Origin: WRKB01 sp031551145
GTDB taxonomy: Bacteria > Desulfobacterota > Desulfovibrionia > Desulfovibrionales > Desulfovibrionaceae
Direction: 5' to 3'
NCBI GenBank assembly: GCA_031551145.1
Contig: JAVBNZ010000030.1
Coordinates: forward strand, 1 to 38,730
Length of the DNA: 38,730 nucleotides
A program made the translations under genes and the position numbers. The notes below the pieces were generated by a model. That model did not search any database, had not been told where the DNA came from, and saw only the letters and a list, made by a program, of their open reading frames with translations. Every line of letters begins with the position of its first letter. The stretch's first letter is position 1. Of the stretch, positions 25,003-32,315 are shown in pieces.

Positions 25003-25716
25003 TCAGGCTCTGTGCTGCACTCCCAGCAGTTTGGCGAACATGTTCCGCCGGCTCATGGGCCGCACGTCGTTTTCGGCCACGGCCTTGGGGTGGTAGGTTT
25101 TGGGGTCTTCCTGGAAGAGGTAGAGCACGCGCACGCTGTCGTCGTCGCCGATAACGGCCTTGGGATGCGTTTTCTTCACTTCCGCCAGGCGGGCCTTGGC
25201 CAGTTTCATCATTTCCGCCTCGTCGCCGAAGTGCATGCAGCCGGTGGAGCAGACAAGCACGCAGGCGGGCAGTTTGCCGTCGCGCACGCGGTCTATGCAC
25301 ATGTCGCACTTGGAGAGCAGTTTGCCGTCTTTCTGCTGCCGGGGGATGTCATAGGGGCAGGCCACGCGCACGCCCTCACCGTCCACGTCTTTCGTAAGTT
25401 CGGTGAAGATCACCGCGCCGGTGGCCTCGTCCTGAAGCACGGCGCCCTCTTTGTCCACGTCCGCCTGGCCTTTGCAGGGCGGCTCCACGCAGTGCCGGCA
25501 CTGCTCGGGAAAGAAGAGCCACTCCATGTTTCCGGGCGTGCCCTTTTCGATGAAGTGCACGGTTTTCAGGGTGATGAACGAAAGATCCGGCGGATTGGTG
25601 TGCGAACCCGTGTTGCGGGTTTTTTCCGCCGGCAGGTCTTTCCACTGCTTGCAGGCGATCTGGCAGCCCCGGCAGGCGGTGCAGCGCGTCAGGTCGATGA
25701 AGAACATTTTAGCCAT
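25003..25716 (-). CDS. fdhB: Formate dehydrogenase beta subunit, 4x[4Fe-4S] ferredoxin protein (copy 2)
   Basis: 237 residues, clearly paralogous to copy 1 but with about 20 more residues at the C-terminus (ending RRNMFAKLLGVQHRA). The same four cysteine groups are present (CTACRGCQIACK, CRHCVEPPC, CPYDIPR with CDMC, CVLVCSTG). The C-terminal extension carries an Arg/Lys-rich patch that might contact FdhA or a cytochrome. It starts 8 bp after the fdhA copy 2 stop codon and is followed by a strong terminator, so this operon has no fdhE of its own in cis. Confidence 0.93.
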   Translation of the reverse strand: MAKMFFIDLTRCTACRGCQIACKQWKDLPAEKTRNTGSHTNPPDLSFITLKTVHFIEKGTPGNMEWLFFPEQCRHCVEPPCKGQADVDKEGAVLQDEATGAVIFTELTKDVDGEGVRVACPYDIPRQQKDGKLLSKCDMCIDRVRDGKLPACVLVCSTGCMHFGDEAEMMKLAKARLAEVKKTHPKAVIGDDDSVRVLYLFQEDPKTYHPKAVAENDVRPMSRRNMFAKLLGVQHRA

Positions 25717-25724
25717 ATGAGCTC

Positions 25725-28700
25725 CTATGCCTTCTCTATGTTGACCATGAAGGCCTTGGTCTCGGGGATGCCGGTATTGGGATCGCCGGCCGCGGCGGTG
25801 AGCAGGTTGGCGCTGTCGCCGGCGTCCTTGGGCACAAGCCAGCCGTAGTGCCAGGGCACGCCCACCGTGTGGAGGAGCTTGCCGTTGGCCTTCAGCGGCT
25901 GCATGCGGTCGGTGACGACGGCCACGGCGGTCACCGCGCCCCGTATGCTGCTGACCTTGACCATGTCGCCGTTCTTGATGCCCTTGGCCTTGGCCAGCAT
26001 GGGATCAAGCTCGGCAAAGAGCTGGGGCTCGGCTTCAATCAGCCAGCCGCAGCGCCGGGTCATAAGGCCGGTCTGCCAGTGTTCGGTCACGCGATAGGTG
26101 GTGCCGATGTAAGGGAACTTGGGATCGGCCGGGGCCAGTTTTTCGTTTTCCGACGTATAGGCCGTCGGGCTGGTGTTCTGTTTGGAGAAGCCGTGCTGCT
26201 TGAAGGGCGACTCCAGCGGTTCGTAGTATTCGGGGAAGGGCCCGTCCTCGCGGCCGGGGCCGTACAACGCGCCGAAGCCGTGCACCTGCATGATGAAGGG
26301 GTGCTTGGTTCCGGGATCGCCGCCGCCGTCCACCACGTCGCCCACCCACTTGCCGTCCTTCCATTGGATGACGGCCTTGGCCGGGTTCCAGGGCTTGCCG
26401 GTTTTGTCCACGGAAGCGCGGTTGTAAATAACGCGCCTGTTGAGCGGCCAGGCGAACGACCAGTTGGGGAACAGGCCTATGCGCTCCTGTTCCGGGGTCT
26501 GGGTTTTGTCGCGCCGGGCCATCATGTTGCCCTTGTCCGTCCAGGAGCCGGCGTGCAGCCAGTTGCCGCTCGCCGTCGCGCCGTCGGCGGTGAGAAGCGC
26601 GAACGAAGGCACCTGTTGCCCCTTGACGAACTTCTGCCCGCCCACTTCCACGTCGCGGGTAAAATAGCCGTTGAGGATTTTGGCGACCTTGGAGGGCGAA
26701 AATTCGTGCCCTTCCATCCAGTCTTCCATGCCCAGCTTGAGCACGGGATCGGGGAACGCGCCGCCGTCCTTTTTGTAGAGGCCGCGGATCTTTTCCATCA
26801 TCTCCACGATGATGTCGCCGTCGGGCTTGGTCTGCCCCCAGGGCTTGGGACCCCGGTAGCGCCATTGCATCCAGCGGCCGGAGTTGGCGATCGAGCCTTC
26901 CTTTTCAATGGAGGTGCAGCAGGGCAGGAAGAAGACTTCCGTGGGGATGCTCTTGGGATCCATGCCCGGCCCGCGCCAGAAGGAAGCGGTTTCGTTGTCG
27001 AAGAGGTTGACGTTGACCAGCCAGTCCAGTTTGCCCATGGCCTTGCGGTTTTTGCCGGCGTTGGCGCCGCCGCAGGCCGGGTTCATGCCCCAGGCGAAAA
27101 GGCCCTTGATCTGCCCCTTGGTCATGTAATCAAAGATGGACATCCAGAAATAGTCCGTGCCCTTCTTGCCGGCGTCCAGGCGCGGCATAAGCCCGAAGGC
27201 TTCGGCCGGATCCAGGGAAGGATACATGGCCTTGAGCATGGAAGCCACGTACTTGGGCCGGTTCTGCCACCAGTTCACGCTCATGGGGTCGTTGGACTTG
27301 GGCGTGGTGGCCGCGTTGTAGGCCGCGAGATCGACGTGCCTGCTGTTGGGCACGGTCAGATAGCCCGGCCAGCTTGTGGAAAGCAGGCCCTGGTCGGTCG
27401 AGCCCTGGACGTTGGATTCGCCGCGCAGGGCGTTGACCCCGCCGCCGGCCACGCCGATGTTGCCCAGCAGCAACTGCACCATGGACATACAGCGTATGTT
27501 CTGCACGCCCACGCTTTTCTGCGTCCAGCCCATGGCGTACATGATGGTGCCGGCCTTGTCGGGTTTGCCGGTGGCGGCATACGTTTTGTACACCGCGAGC
27601 AGGTCTTTTTCCGGCGTGCCCGTGGCCTCGATCACCTTGGAGATGCTGTAGCGTTCATAGTGCTTTTCCAGCAGCTTCATGACGCAGCGGGGGTGGTTGA
27701 AGCTCGGGTCGCGTTTGGGCACGCCTTTTTCATCAAGCTCGAAGGCCCAGTTGCTTTTGTCGTAACTTTTCGTCTTGGGATTGAAGCCGGAGAACAGGCC
27801 GTCCTTGAACGCGAATTTTTCGCCGACGATGAGCGAGGCGTTGGTGTACTCGCGCACATAGTCCGCGAAATAGAGCTTGTTCTTGAGAATGTAATTGATG
27901 AGCCCGCCGAGGAAGGCGATGTCCGAGCCCACGCGCAGGGGCGCGTAGATGTCGCACTTGGAGGAGGTGCGCGTGAAGCGCGGGTCGACATGGATGAGGG
28001 TGGCGCCCTTTTCCTGGGCCCGGTGCGCCCACTTGAAGGAAATGGGATGGTTTTCGGCAGCGTTGCTGCCCATGATCAGAATGCAGTCACTGTTCGCCAG
28101 ATCGTTCCAGTGATTGGTCATCGCGCCGCGTCCGAACGACTCTGCCAGAGCCGCCACAGTGGGGCTGTGTCAGAGCCGCGCCTGGTGTTCCACGTACACC
28201 AGGCCGAGGGAGCGCATCATGGACTGCAGCGCCCAGCACTCTTCGTTGTCCAGGGCGGCCGAGCCGAAGGACGCCATGTTCTCGACGCGGTTGACCGTTT
28301 CGCCCGCCGCGTTTTTCCCGACAAAGCCGGCGTCGCGGGTTTTCTTGACGCGGGCGGCGATCTGGCCCAGCGCCCAGTCCCATTCCACTTCCTTCCATTC
28401 CGTGCTGTTGGGTGCGCGGTAAAGGGGCTTGGGGGAGCGCTGATCGTTTTCCGTAAGCTGCTTGATGGACGCGCCCTTGGCGCAGAGCCCGCCCTCGTTG
28501 ATGGGATGATCCGGATCGCCTTCCACGTTGACGGAGCGGCCGGTCATCTTGGGATTCTTCGACGGGTCGCCGGTGCTGACGATCAGCCCGCAGCCGACGG
28601 CGCAATAGCAACAGATGCTCGTCGTTTCCTTTGTCCATTGAAGCTTGGACTCAGAGGCATACGCCCGCGCGGGGGCAAGGCTGATGCCCAGACCGCCGAA

Positions 28701-28760
28701 GGCCGCGGCCGCCGCGGCACCGGCGCTGAGTTTCAGAAAGTCTCTGCGTGACTCTTTCAT
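25725..28760 (-). CDS. fdhA: Selenocysteine formate dehydrogenase catalytic subunit FdhA (copy 2)
   Basis: 1011 residues with the in-frame TGA at 28172-28170 read as selenocysteine (residue 197, context QARL-U-HSPTV). Start is ATG 28760, with AAGGAG 7 bp upstream. It has a twin-arginine signal (ESRRDFLKLSAG), the CCYCAVGCGL cluster motif, and Mo/W-bis-MGD landmarks shared with copy 1 (GSNAAENHPISFKW, GGGVNALRGESNVQGSTDQ). Domain order matches copy 1, so the two arose by duplication and have since diverged. Such paralogs in sulfate reducers can differ in metal (Mo or W) or electron acceptor; the sequence does not show which applies here. Confidence 0.95.
28130..28172 (-). promoter_or_regulatory. 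Sec codon and bacterial SECIS hairpin of fdhA copy 2
   Basis: The apical stem-loop GGCUCU-GGC-AGAGUC is identical to copy 1 and sits at the same distance from the UGA (28172-28170). The bases just below the stem differ (GUGGC here, GUACC in copy 1), so the lower helix is weaker. Confidence 0.8.
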
Positions 28761-28788
28761 ATATGCTCCTTGGAGCAGATTACATAGA

Positions 28789-28837
28789 GAATGGTTCACC
28801 CTGCATTCCGATTAGCATGCAGAACCATTCCGGTCAA
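28789..28837 (-). promoter_or_regulatory. Promoter with overlapping dyad upstream of fdhA copy 2
   Basis: On the minus strand TTGACC (28837-28832), a 17-bp spacer and TAATCG (28814-28809) form a promoter. It is covered by an interrupted palindrome: GAATGGTTC/GAACCATTC (28789-28797 and 28822-28830) with inner TGCAT/ATGCA. The dyad could be an operator or, if transcribed, a leader hairpin. No regulator gene lies beside it. Confidence 0.5.
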
Positions 28838-29178
28838 CAGTCCCGCACAAAATACACTGTTTCTTTCGCAGTGATATATGCTTATTTTTATATAATGGCT
28901 TTCCGCTGTCCATCTTCCATTATATCGATACATATAGTTGAATATATGAAAAGCATATATGAAAATTACGTACAATGCATATTTTCCATTCAACAACAGT
29001 TCGGTGTCGCGCCTGTTTCCATGGCACGTTCTCCTTTCCGGCTCTTTTCGCGGAAACCGCGTGAAATATCCGCTTTCCTGTGGAAACGCCGCTGTGAGAA
29101 CAGTCATTTTTATGCTGGCAGAACAGCGCGCAAGGAAGTACACTGCCTTCCAATCACCACCACCACCCGGAGCGCGGC
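28838..29178. other. AT-rich intergenic region between divergent fdhA and fdhE
   Basis: No gene is supported here. About 28870-28990 is strikingly AT-rich for this GC-rich stretch. It contains two copies of ATATATGAAAA (28942-28952 and 28955-28965) at a 13-bp period, and a TATCGATA palindrome. The promoter of fdhE should be in the right part, but I see no convincing -35/-10 pair. Confidence 0.5.
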
Positions 29179-30090
29179 ATGAAGTTCCCCCTGGCCGAAG
29201 AACGCAAACGCTTTGAAGACAAAATCGCGCAAATGCGCGGCCGGGCCTGGGTGCCCGAAGAATTGCTCGAACTGGTCGCACGGACCGGACGGGCGCAGTT
29301 GCAGGCCTGCGCCGCGGCCTTTGCCGCCGACTTTGCCCTGCCGGAAGACGCAACGGCTTCGGCTGAGGCCCATCGGCAGGGCGCGCCGCTCTTTCCGCCG
29401 GAATCCCTTCCCCTGCCGGGCAGGCGCGGCGCGCTGCTGTTCCGGAACATTCTCGATCTGCTGCGGGAACGCGACGGCGCGCTTGCGGCCGGGGCCGAAG
29501 CCGTTCACACGGCCCTGTGCCGCAAAAAAAACGCGCCGGGCGCCCTGCGCGCGGAACAAGCCTTTGAAGCCCTGTTGCACAACAACGAAGCCTTTTTTGC
29601 CCGGTGGGCGCACGAACTGCCCGACGCTCCGGCTCTGGTCCGCTTTCTTGCCGTCAGCGGGTTGACCCCGAGTTTTGCCCGCCTGCGGGCCGAGCTCGCG
29701 CCCCGGCTTCAAACCGACGCGGTCTGGCCGCACGGGCACTGTCCCCTGTGCGGCAGCCCTCCCCTGGCCGGCCGCCTGGCCGGCAAGGAAGGCGCGCGCC
29801 TGCACACCTGCTCCCTCTGCCGGCTGGAATACCGGGCACCGCGCATCGGCTGCCCCTTCTGCCTGGAGCAGAGCGGCGACAAGCTCGCCGTGTTTGCGGC
29901 CGACAACCAGCCCGGCTATGTCGCGCACGTCTGCCGCAGTTGCAACGGCTACATCAAGTTGGCGGACTTCCGCGAATATTCGGATCGCCTCTCTCTGCCC
30001 GTGCTGGACGATCTGGAATCCCTTCCCCTGGATCTTCTCGCCCGGCGGGAAGGTTTTGTACGCCTGACCGCATCGGCCTGGGGATTTTAA
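29179..30090 (+). CDS. fdhE: Formate dehydrogenase accessory protein FdhE (copy 2)
   Basis: 303 residues. Four CxxC pairs in the C-terminal half (CPLC, CSLC, CPFC, CRSC) and the segments HGHCPLCGSPPLAG and HVCRSCNGYIKLADFREYS mark an FdhE. The N-terminal half is Ala/Arg-rich and shares little with copy 1. Start ATG 29179 has GGAG upstream. It leads an operon with fdhD and mobA, divergent from fdhA copy 2, so this is a cofactor and assembly module for the formate dehydrogenases. The two FdhEs may each serve one FdhA (inference). Confidence 0.88.
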   Translation: MKFPLAEERKRFEDKIAQMRGRAWVPEELLELVARTGRAQLQACAAAFAADFALPEDATASAEAHRQGAPLFPPESLPLPGRRGALLFRNILDLLRERDGALAAGAEAVHTALCRKKNAPGALRAEQAFEALLHNNEAFFARWAHELPDAPALVRFLAVSGLTPSFARLRAELAPRLQTDAVWPHGHCPLCGSPPLAGRLAGKEGARLHTCSLCRLEYRAPRIGCPFCLEQSGDKLAVFAADNQPGYVAHVCRSCNGYIKLADFREYSDRLSLPVLDDLESLPLDLLARREGFVRLTASAWGF

Positions 30091-30091
30091 G

Positions 30092-30847
30092 GTGAACGGG
30101 CCGAACACCGCTCCCCTTCCCCTGCGCGCCCTGTGCGTTAAAAACGGGGTTGCGCGGGAAATAAACGAGGCCGCCGCGCGCGAAGTCCCTCTGACCGTGC
30201 GTTGGGGGGGCGGCGAAGCGCGGCTCTGGGCCTGGCCTCACGACCGCGAACGCCTCGCGGCCGGGCACGTGCTGCTCGATTGCCTGCACGACGCCGCGCC
30301 GGATGAACCTTCGCCGCGCGGCCTTCCTCCGGTTCTCGTGCACGGGGAAGAAGACGGCGCGTTGCGCGTGGAGCTTCTGCCCGCGCCGCCGCCTCCTCCG
30401 CCGGCGCCGCCCCCGCCGCCGCTGCACGCCGCCGAGCTCATCCACCGCATGGCCGCCTTCATTAAGCTGCCCGGCCTCTGGGACGACACGGGCTGTTATC
30501 ACCGCGCCGCCCTGCTCGATCCGGACACGGGCCTGCTTGTCCATCTCGCCGAGGATATAGGCCGGCACAACTGCCTGGACAGACTGGCGGGCCACATCGC
30601 TCTCTCCGGCGGTTCGGCCCTCCTTGACCCGACGCGGCTCGCCCTGCTGGTGACGGCCCGCATCACCGCGAGCCTCTATTGCAAGGCCCGCCGCATCGGC
30701 CTGCGCACGCTGATCAGCCGCAGCGCCGTCACTTCCGCCTCCTTCGAGGCCGCCGGACGGCAGGGCGTTACCCTGGCCGGCTTCTGCCGGCCGGAAGAGA
30801 ATCGCCTCACCGTCTTTGCCGACCCCGCCGGCAGGATAGTGCCGTGA
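30092..30847 (+). CDS. fdhD: FdhD-family protein, atypical (no CxxC, polyproline insert)
   Basis: 251 residues from GTG 30092, one base after the fdhE stop. The C-terminal FdhD core is recognisable: LVHLAEDIGRHNCLDRLAGH, TARITASLYCKARRIG, ISRSAVTSASFEAA and GVTLAGFCR. FdhD normally moves sulfur from IscS to the Mo/W cofactor using a CxxC loop in the middle of the protein. Here that position is an almost pure proline tract (about residues 96-110), and no CxxC exists anywhere. The family's TGGxH is TGCYH, so a Cys is present there instead. The protein may use another cysteine or work only as a chaperone. Its operon position with fdhE and mobA supports the family call. Confidence 0.8.
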   Translation: MNGPNTAPLPLRALCVKNGVAREINEAAAREVPLTVRWGGGEARLWAWPHDRERLAAGHVLLDCLHDAAPDEPSPRGLPPVLVHGEEDGALRVELLPAPPPPPPAPPPPPLHAAELIHRMAAFIKLPGLWDDTGCYHRAALLDPDTGLLVHLAEDIGRHNCLDRLAGHIALSGGSALLDPTRLALLVTARITASLYCKARRIGLRTLISRSAVTSASFEAAGRQGVTLAGFCRPEENRLTVFADPAGRIVP

Positions 30848-31524
30848 CGCCCAAGCGCAATCCCGGTGTCCCGGATGCGGCGCCTCCGGCATCAACGGGC
30901 GATATTGTCGGCGTGGTGCTCGCGGGCGGGCTTTCGCGCCGTATGGGCGCGCACAAGCCGTCTTTGCGGCTGTACGGGGAGGAACGGCCCGATCTGCTCA
31001 CGCGCACGGTGGGGCTTTTGCGCGGAGTGTGCGGCGAAGTCTGGGTTTCCTGCCGCAAGGGGCAGCATATTCCCGGTTGCCGCTGCATATACGATGAAGA
31101 AGAAAACCTCGGCCCCATAGGCGGCATTCTGGCCGTGCTCGGCGCGCTGCCCCCCGGCAGGGCCGCGCTGGTGCTCTCCTGCGACCTGCCCTTCATGGAC
31201 GCGCCCACCCTGCTGCGCCTGCTGCGCGCCAGGGCCGCAAACCCCGACCCGCGCAGACTCATGACGACCTTTCTCCAGGAAGAAACCGGATATATCGAGG
31301 CCTTGGTGGCCGTATACGAACAGGGAGCCCTGCCGTTCTTTCAACAGGCCGCCGCGGCGGGCACGCGGCAGATCAACCTCGTGCTCAACCCCGAACAGCG
31401 CCGCGATGTGCCCTATGCGCGGAACGAGGCCCTGCCTTTTTTCAACGTCAACTATCCCGCCGATCTGGAAACCGCCCGCCGGCTCATCGCGGCCCTGGGG
31501 CCGCAGGCTTCCGCAATGAAGTAA
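30844..31524 (+). CDS. mobA: Molybdenum cofactor guanylyltransferase MobA
   Basis: 226 residues from GTG 30844, which overlaps the fdhD stop (GTGA). The nucleotidyltransferase signature VVLAGGLSRRMGAHKPSL is near residue 25, followed by LGPIGGILAVL and the metal-binding SCDLPFMDAP. A late FFNVNYPADLETARR is also typical. MobA transfers GMP to molybdopterin to make the bis-MGD cofactor that both FdhA proteins need. It is in the same operon as fdhE and fdhD. The first 20 residues are an unconserved Pro-rich leader, so a slightly later start is possible. Confidence 0.9.
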   Translation: MTPKRNPGVPDAAPPASTGDIVGVVLAGGLSRRMGAHKPSLRLYGEERPDLLTRTVGLLRGVCGEVWVSCRKGQHIPGCRCIYDEEENLGPIGGILAVLGALPPGRAALVLSCDLPFMDAPTLLRLLRARAANPDPRRLMTTFLQEETGYIEALVAVYEQGALPFFQQAAAAGTRQINLVLNPEQRRDVPYARNEALPFFNVNYPADLETARRLIAALGPQASAMK

Positions 31525-31583
31525 GCCCGGTTGGACACTGTCTGGCCGGGTCAAGCGCCGTGAAGACTCCTTGTCTTGCTTTT

Positions 31584-31602
31584 TATACGGCAATGCCGTA
31601 TA
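31584..31602. promoter_or_regulatory. Palindromic operator of the toxin-antitoxin operon
   Basis: TATACGGCA and TGCCGTATA form a perfect 9+9-bp palindrome around a single A. It overlaps the first possible start codons of the toxin gene. This is where HigA-type antitoxins usually bind to repress their own operon. Confidence 0.65.
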
Positions 31603-31928
31603 TGATTTTCATGTACTACGAGTTGATAGAACTTGCGCCCTTCGCAGCCGTGCGGGATGACGTATTCGAACAGGATGAATATCTTGAATTTCAGCTTTTC
31701 TTGTGCATACACCCTGAAGCGGGCGACATCATTCCCGGCACCGGCGGGTGCCGGAAGATACGGTGGAAAGCCCACGGCAAAGGCAAGCGGGGCGGAGCGC
31801 GCGTCATCTATTTTCTCCTGACGACTGACGGGCGGATTGTATTGGTCGCGGCTTACGGCAAAAACGAGCGGGAGGACGTGCCGCGCGGGTGGCTGCGCAA
31901 GCTCAAAGAGAGGTATGAAGATGAGTAG
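31593..31928 (+). CDS. RelE/HigB-family toxin
   Basis: 111 residues from ATG 31593; ATG 31602 or 31611 would give 108 or 105 and fits the family length as well. None has a good ribosome site. The conserved block GDIIPGTGGCRKIRWKAHGK, then GKRGGARVIYF and a late AYGKNERED, identifies the HigB/RelE-type mRNA interferase family. Such toxins cleave mRNA on the ribosome and are held inactive by the antitoxin. The toxin gene comes first and overlaps the antitoxin gene by 8 bp, the higBA order. Base composition is slightly lower in GC than its neighbours, as common for mobile modules. Confidence 0.85.
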   Translation: MPYMIFMYYELIELAPFAAVRDDVFEQDEYLEFQLFLCIHPEAGDIIPGTGGCRKIRWKAHGKGKRGGARVIYFLLTTDGRIVLVAAYGKNEREDVPRGWLRKLKERYEDE

Positions 31929-32298
31929 GGCCAAAGACGAAATCCGGCGCATGTTGGAAGCGCCGGACGGCATGCGGGCGGAGAGGAAGACGGTCTTTCT
32001 CCCTCAGGAGGACGGTTCGTTCATCCGCCGTGTTTCAGGTGCGGACGGCCGGCTGCTGTCGGAAGAGCGTATCTCCGGAGAACGCAGGTTGTCCATGGAA
32101 ACGCGAGCCGTCACGGGCTTGTCTCAAGCAGGATTCGCGCAACTGCTGGGGATTTCCGTGCGTACCCTGCACGACTGGGAACAGGGCCGCAGAACGCCTT
32201 CAGGAGCAGCAAAAACCCTGCTGCACATTGTCGCCCGTCACCCTGAGGTGCTGCGCGATATGATGGAAGACCGCCGGGCAGTGCAACCGCACGATTGA
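31921..32298 (+). CDS. HigA-type antitoxin with HTH (XRE/Cro) domain
   Basis: 125 residues from ATG 31921, with GAGG upstream inside the toxin gene. The N-terminal part is charged and probably wraps the toxin. The C-terminal HTH is clear: LSQAGFAQLLGISVRTLHDW followed by EQGRRTPSGAAKTLL. The protein neutralises the toxin and should repress the operon through the palindrome at 31584-31602. It converges on the potassium channel gene with only 17 bp between the stops. Confidence 0.85.
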   Translation: MSRAKDEIRRMLEAPDGMRAERKTVFLPQEDGSFIRRVSGADGRLLSEERISGERRLSMETRAVTGLSQAGFAQLLGISVRTLHDWEQGRRTPSGAAKTLLHIVARHPEVLRDMMEDRRAVQPHD

Positions 32299-32315
32299 AG
32301 CCCAAAGAAAAAAGC

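Noticed and set aside
21651..28751. Long plus-strand open frames opposite the two fdhA genes
   Set aside because: Shadows of the formate dehydrogenase genes; no ribosome sites or domain motifs.
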